Below, in pieces: positions 63,977-64,000 of a stretch of 64,000 nucleotides of DNA; position 1 is the first letter of the stretch; the number at the start of each line of letters is the position of its first letter. The position numbers were made by a program, and so were the translations under genes. Below the pieces are notes generated by a model. The model made no database searches. It worked only from the letters and a program-made list of their open reading frames with translations, and was not told where the DNA came from. The DNA is taken from NCBI RefSeq assembly GCF_001721045.1, contig NZ_MDER01000034.1:93926-157925 (forward strand), in the 5' to 3' direction. This DNA comes from Paenibacillus nuruki (GTDB lineage Bacteria; Bacillota; Bacilli; Paenibacillales; Paenibacillaceae).

Positions 63977-64000
63977 TATAATATATATATAAATTTAATT

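Overview
This 64 kb window is AT-rich (roughly 40 % GC by eye) chromosomal DNA from a Gram-positive, endospore-forming member of the Bacillales, most likely Paenibacillus or a close relative. The indicators are Shine-Dalgarno sites of the AAGGAGG type, TTG/GTG/ATT starts, two T-box leaders, an L20-type leader before infC-rpmI-rplT, a Spo0E-like phosphatase, MutS2, the ytqA-ytqB (mnmL-mnmM) pair, many lipoproteins with Bacillus-type lipoboxes, and PhoP- and PerR-like operators. Most of the window is core genome. No insertion sequence, prophage or CRISPR array was seen.

Layout. 1-9.6 kb: small lipoproteins, DinB-like and GNAT proteins, msrA, a TPR protein, a Nudix hydrolase, a BAX-inhibitor-like membrane protein, a secreted beta-propeller phytase behind PhoP-box-like hexamers, and a LysE exporter. 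9.6-16.8 kb, mostly minus strand: alpha/beta hydrolase, manA, a VOC protein, the tRNA-wobble pair mnmL/mnmM, then trmB (plus), a UgtP-like glycosyltransferase and a PAP2 phosphatase. 17.5-25.5 kb: a membrane GT2 glycosyltransferase, infC-rpmI-rplT, and the nupNOPQ-like nucleoside ABC importer. 25.6-35.6 kb: branched-chain amino acid synthesis. A strong promoter and a leucine T-box (CTC specifier) lead into ilvB-ilvN-ilvC-leuA; an unrecognised gene and a reversed aldo/keto reductase separate leuA from leuB, and no leuCD is present. 35.7-42.4 kb: a peroxiredoxin behind a PerR box, a MoxR/DUF58/DUF4129 operon, a DRE-TIM aldolase and a YbjQ protein. 42.5-45.9 kb: tRNA-Pro, tRNA-Gly, a decayed zeta-toxin-like module and an antibiotic-resistance-type ABC-F gene behind a long attenuator leader. 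45.9-56.8 kb: a phenylalanine T-box (TTC specifier), pheS-pheT, a giant ZapA-headed coiled-coil gene, a CuA-like cupredoxin lipoprotein and mutS2. 56.9-64 kb: DUF350 and zinc-ribbon proteins, a FAD oxidoreductase, alaR-alaT, a Spo0E-like protein, a lipoprotein, a PduO-type cobalamin adenosyltransferase and an RluA pseudouridine synthase.

The most unusual object is the gene at 49985-53623. It occupies the position of zapA after pheST and starts with a ZapA domain, but continues into about 1100 residues of Gln/Glu-rich coiled coil. Sixteen of its 17 tryptophans are spaced by exact multiples of seven residues (28, 42, 63, 70, 77, 91 or 105), so one uninterrupted heptad register can be followed for over 1000 residues. 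ZapA normally crosslinks FtsZ filaments as a protein of about 90 residues, so this looks like an undescribed long filamentous or ruler-like division protein. Secondary points are a 40-codon gene with its own promoter and terminator (2858-3156), the ABC-F attenuator leader, and several hairpins inside the ilv-leu operon.
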